Notes under the pieces: model-generated
Database searches by the model: none
Told to the model about the DNA's origin: nothing
The model's input: the letters and a program-made list of their open reading frames with translations, nothing else
Source of the DNA: Desulfobacula sp.
GTDB taxonomy: Bacteria; Desulfobacterota; Desulfobacteria; Desulfobacterales; Desulfobacteraceae
NCBI GenBank assembly: GCA_027858355.1
Contig: JAQICW010000627.1
Location: 1 to 6,597 of the forward strand
Direction of reading: 5' to 3'
DNA: 6,597 nucleotides
Program-made: the position numbers and the translations under genes
Part shown: piece by piece, positions 6,211 through 6,597 of the stretch
Numbering within the stretch: the stretch's first letter is position 1
Layout of the letters: each line of letters starts with the position of its first letter

Positions 6211-6444
6211 TTGGCAAAATCTCCACTTTATATTCGTGAAATAAATGACGCATTCGAATATTTGTTAGAAGAGTATTGCAATGACAGTCCTGACATCACA
6301 GAATCCATTGCTCAAATCGAAACCCCCGACAATAATGAAGACCCGAAATTCAGCATTACAGACGAGGAAAAGGCCGTTGAATCTTTTTTGAATACAACCT
6401 TGTCCATGTTCTCGAAACTGTCAGGCACAATTGACTATCGATGA
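6211..6444 (+). CDS. Small acidic protein of unknown function
   Basis: The predicted 77-residue product is not recognised. It is acidic, with clusters of Glu and Asp in its middle (EEYCNDSPD, then ETPDNNEDPK), and looks soluble, with helical N- and C-terminal parts. The TTG at 6211 is chosen because AAAAGGA (6198-6204) lies 6 nt upstream. A TTG at 6172, directly after an in-frame stop, would add 13 residues but has no ribosome binding site. Both possible starts are TTG, which lowers confidence. Its last 14 nt overlap a second open frame that runs off the window, as in co-translated gene pairs. An acidic small protein beside a basic one could be a binding pair, but this is speculation. Confidence 0.5.
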   Translation: MAKSPLYIREINDAFEYLLEEYCNDSPDITESIAQIETPDNNEDPKFSITDEEKAVESFLNTTLSMFSKLSGTIDYR

Positions 6445-6597
6445 AGTAATTAGCAACCGAGCATTTTTCAGGTCTTTAAAAAAAAAGGAGCGGAACTTCG
6501 TTCTTCTTGTACAACTAAAATCTATGCTCTCTCATTCAGAATTTTCAATGTCTGCCCGTTCAAGGAAAAACCGTAAGAGAAAAAGATTTGACTATCG
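6431..6597 (+). CDS. Partial basic ORF running off the window end, unknown function
   Basis: This frame is open from 6392 to the window end. A possible TTG start at 6431, with a weak AGG at 6423-6425, gives a product beginning MTIDEVISNRAFFRSLKKK and overlapping the preceding ORF by 14 nt. Alternative starts are ATG at 6524 and 6548; AAAAAAGGAG (6481-6490) lies too far from both to fix them. The visible part is strongly basic toward its end, with SRKNRKRKR, which suggests nucleic-acid binding or a protein-docking tail. The helical-looking segment after 6431 favours the upstream start. The family cannot be named without the missing 3' part. Confidence 0.4.
   Translation, partial: MTIDEVISNRAFFRSLKKKERNFVLLVQLKSMLSHSEFSMSARSRKNRKRKRFDY

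Noticed and set aside
6431..6597. Direct repeat TTGACTATCG at 6431-6440 and 6588-6597, possible target duplication
   Set aside because: Repeated 10-mers are expected about twenty times by chance in a window of this size, and no flanking structure supports an insertion between them.

Overview
The window carries one complete carbohydrate ABC importer operon followed by an accessory, probably mobile or recombination-prone segment. No rRNA, tRNA or CRISPR array is visible. The moderately AT-rich DNA, the Gram-negative style lipoprotein and the uncharacterised protein family at 4966-6117 suggest a Desulfobacterota (Deltaproteobacteria) genome, most likely Desulfobacterales. That assignment is inference from recalled family distribution, not a database result.

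Positions 1-294 are a non-coding leader. It holds a candidate sigma70-type promoter (TTGACA at 182-187), two small palindromes that could be operators, and an AT-rich hairpin just before the first gene. Positions 295-4558 form a tight operon of four plus-strand genes: a lipoprotein substrate-binding protein, a MalF/UgpA-type permease, a MalG/UgpE-type permease and a MalK/UgpC-type ATPase. The gaps are 17 nt, a 1-nt TAATG overlap and 6 nt. Together they make a full CUT1-type importer: the lipoprotein captures a sugar or sugar derivative in the periplasm, the two permeases form the channel and the ATPase drives transport. No catabolic enzyme or dedicated regulator is in the window, so the substrate cannot be named.

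Positions 4559-4965 are intergenic and structurally odd. They contain short CTAT-centred heptad repeats, a small hairpin and a nested imperfect palindrome of about 125 bp (4776-4900). This palindrome lies directly upstream of 4966-6117, which has a near-perfect Shine-Dalgarno. That gene encodes a member of a widespread uncharacterised family that I recall as multicopy in Deltaproteobacteria. This copy seems to lack the family's usual C-terminal region and ends in a short unrelated tail, next to an AT-rich inverted repeat (6123-6146).

Positions 6211-6597 hold a small acidic ORF and, overlapping its end in another frame, a basic ORF that runs off the window. Neither is recognised. The best lead for something undescribed is the palindrome, the truncated orphan-family gene and this overlapping small-gene pair. 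The evidence is suggestive only.
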